NCBI GenBank assembly: GCA_949427775.1
Contig: CASQEL010000147.1
Coordinates: 1 to 5,779, forward strand
DNA: 5,779 nt
Source of the DNA: an uncultured Desulfovibrionaceae bacterium
GTDB taxonomy: Bacteria > Desulfobacterota > Desulfovibrionia > Desulfovibrionales > Desulfovibrionaceae
Direction of reading: 5' to 3'
Part shown: in pieces, positions 4,987-5,779 of the stretch
Numbering within the stretch: position 1 is the stretch's first letter
How the letters are laid out: each line of letters opens with the position of its first letter
Position numbers and translations under genes: made by a program
The notes under the pieces: model-generated
Database searches by the model: none
What the model was told of the DNA's origin: nothing
The model's input: only the letters and a program-made list of their open reading frames with translations

Positions 4987-5301
4987 TTATCCGGACATTT
5001 TCAACATAATTACAGAGCATGTTATGAAAAATATACATACTATTTTTTTAACACTTTTACTTTCACCCCAAAACAAAATACCTGATATAACAGTTCCTAT
5101 TACTCCTATTCCTGTATATGCCGCATATGCTACTGATGCATCTATAGTTTTCATGGACAAATGCAAAAAATATATAGATGTCGACAATGAAGAAATGTAA
5201 ATTATTATACCGTAAAAATACTTTTTATATGCCAACATTCTAATACTCAATACAACAAATACTTCAAGAATTCCCGCTAAAACTACAAATATCCAACTCA
5301 C
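4987..5301 (-). CDS. Small multidrug resistance (SMR) transporter subunit 2
   Basis: This 104-aa protein with four predicted transmembrane helices belongs to the SMR/EmrE family of inner-membrane proton antiporters. Helix 1, MSWIFVVLAGILEVFVVLSI, carries the essential Glu13. The helix 3 segment ASVAYAAYTGIGVIGTVISG is the family signature, followed by LFWGES. It starts with GTG at 5301-5299, overlapping the stop of the upstream SMR gene by 4 bp (GTGA). A Shine-Dalgarno GGAAG lies 7 nt before it. Two adjacent, overlapping and unequal SMR genes normally make an obligate heterodimer (as in EbrAB or YkkCD), working on cationic drugs or guanidinium-type compounds. The substrate cannot be deduced here. 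Codon use is much more AT-rich than in xdhC-yqeC, pointing to horizontal acquisition. Confidence 0.88.
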   Translation of the reverse strand: MSWIFVVLAGILEVFVVLSIRMLAYKKYFYGIIIYISSLSTSIYFLHLSMKTIDASVAYAAYTGIGVIGTVISGILFWGESKSVKKIVCIFFITCSVIMLKMSG

Positions 5302-5609
5302 TTGTTTTCTTCCTTGTTTAGCTCAATTATAGAAATTAAAAGTATCACAATTGATAATATTGAAAAAAAAGTCATCTCCTTTCCATAAAATACATCTATT
5401 AAATAAGAACCAACTGTTCCAAAAACAACAAATAATACATATGCTATTGATGCACTCATTCTTCGTGTAGCCATTGTGAGAAATATAAAACTTGATACAA
5501 TACAAAGGATGGTAGCGATCCATTCTGGTATAGAATGACTATATTTTATCCCCATTACCCATCCTATCTCAAAACCACTGGCAAGGATTAAAATAGACCA
5601 GTTCAACAT
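5298..5609 (-). CDS. Small multidrug resistance (SMR) transporter subunit 1
   Basis: This 103-aa, four-helix SMR protein is translated first in the pair. Helix 1, LNWSILILASGFEIGWVMGI, contains the conserved Glu14 in the FEIGWVMGIKYS motif, reminiscent of the GxEIxWxxxLK pattern of SugE/Gdx-like members. Helix 3, MSASIAYVLFVVFGTVGSYL, lacks the W/YTGIG block present in its partner. Such divergence is common in heterodimeric pairs where each subunit keeps one orientation in the membrane. The ATG at 5609-5607 has a strong Shine-Dalgarno GGAAGGTG (5620-5627) at about 10 nt, lying inside the end of the upstream fragment. The stop TGA overlaps the next start. High AT content marks it as acquired DNA. 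Confidence 0.88.
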   Translation of the reverse strand: MLNWSILILASGFEIGWVMGIKYSHSIPEWIATILCIVSSFIFLTMATRRMSASIAYVLFVVFGTVGSYLIDVFYGKEMTFFSILSIVILLISIIELNKEENK

Positions 5610-5611
5610 TT

Positions 5612-5713
5612 TTACAAATCACCTTCCATAAATACATTAATGTCAGAGAATAACTTTTTCCATTCTGCTTCACTGAATGTTGCAATGCCAAAAAATGCAC
5701 TTTCTATTGCCAA
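5612..5713 (-). pseudogene. C-terminal remnant of a gene upstream of the SMR pair
   Basis: On the minus strand a 33-codon open frame ends in TAA three bases before the SMR start. It reads LAIESAFFGIATFSEAEWKK then LFSDINVFMEGDL. Composition and codon use match the SMR genes, and the tight spacing is operon-like, so it was probably the preceding gene of the same acquired operon. Its 5' part is gone: an in-frame stop sits at 5714-5716 and the REP-like hairpin starts at 5721. I do not recognise the family. A regulator or acetyltransferase-type neighbour would be usual, but neither is shown by the sequence. Confidence 0.45.
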
Positions 5714-5720
5714 CTATGCA

Positions 5721-5773
5721 ATTTTAGAGCAGTTCACGGTTGAAATGCTCCAAAAGATATGGGGCTCCGCCCC
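5721..5773 (-). repeat. Diverged REP-like hairpin plus GC hairpin, copy 3
   Basis: The reverse complement of 5721-5750 is GGAGCATTTCAACCGTGAAC followed by TGCTCTAAAAT, clearly related to the heads at 121-150 and 3691-3721. It folds as GAGCA (5727-5731) and TTCA (5733-5736) pairing with TGAA (5741-5744) and TGCTC (5746-5750), with one mismatch and the loop CGGT. Next to it GGGGC-TCC-GCCCC (5761-5773) forms a 5-bp GC hairpin. The order GC hairpin then REP head is the same as at 99-150, but on the opposite strand. It marks the right edge of the AT-rich island. Confidence 0.65.
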
Positions 5774-5779
5774 ACCCCC

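Noticed and set aside
5610..5720. Guanidine riboswitch in front of the SMR genes
   Set aside because: The stretch reads as the C-terminal coding end of another gene up to a few bases before the SMR start, and I see none of the conserved GC-rich ykkC-type blocks.
1..5779. CRISPR array or tRNA gene
   Set aside because: No regularly spaced direct repeats occur, the repeats present are palindromic and dispersed, and no cloverleaf with a TTCGA-type T-loop was seen on either strand.

Overview
The window reads as a stretch of accessory chromosome from a GC-rich anaerobic bacterium, most likely in or near the Desulfovibrionaceae (Desulfovibrio/Bilophila type). That assignment is an inference from the GC-rich xdhC-yqeC pair and the style of the intergenic repeats; no rRNA or other marker gene is present. 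Only five genes look intact: xdhC, yqeC and an orphan membrane-anchored protein on the + strand, and two small multidrug resistance (SMR) genes on the - strand.

Layout. 1-418 has no gene and is packed with strong hairpins, a REP-like element with a 20-bp palindrome, and a 110-bp element with terminal inverted repeats. 419-2199 is a tightly coupled two-gene operon (stop and start overlap as TGATG). It encodes an XdhC/CoxI-family molybdenum-hydroxylase maturation factor and YqeC, the P-loop accessory protein linked to selenium-dependent molybdenum hydroxylases. No hydroxylase lies in the window. 2200-2594 contains a terminator-like hairpin, a second 110-bp element in inverted orientation (about 80% identical to the first), and a good sigma70-type promoter for the next gene. 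2595-3236 encodes a 213-aa protein of unknown function with one N-terminal membrane segment.

3237-4870 is a gene graveyard. It holds a winged-helix C-terminal relic, pieces of an AAA_21-type ATPase interrupted by a second REP-like palindrome, and a frameshifted, truncated DUF4276-type gene that overlaps the ATPase by ATGA. On the opposite strand is an internally deleted IS4-family transposase relic. A strong hairpin and a 40-codon orphan reading frame follow. The ATPase + DUF4276 pair is probably the decayed remains of a two-gene accessory, possibly defence, operon.

4871-5720 changes abruptly to AT-rich DNA. It carries two overlapping SMR genes, probably encoding the two halves of a heterodimeric exporter, preceded by the C-terminal remnant of another gene. 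The AT-rich segment stops at a third, diverged REP-like hairpin (5721-5750) followed by a GC hairpin. This mirrors, in inverted orientation, the two-hairpin module at 99-186. The main picture is of repeat-mediated turnover: working metabolic genes sit between palindromic repeats whose neighbours are broken genes and recently acquired foreign DNA.
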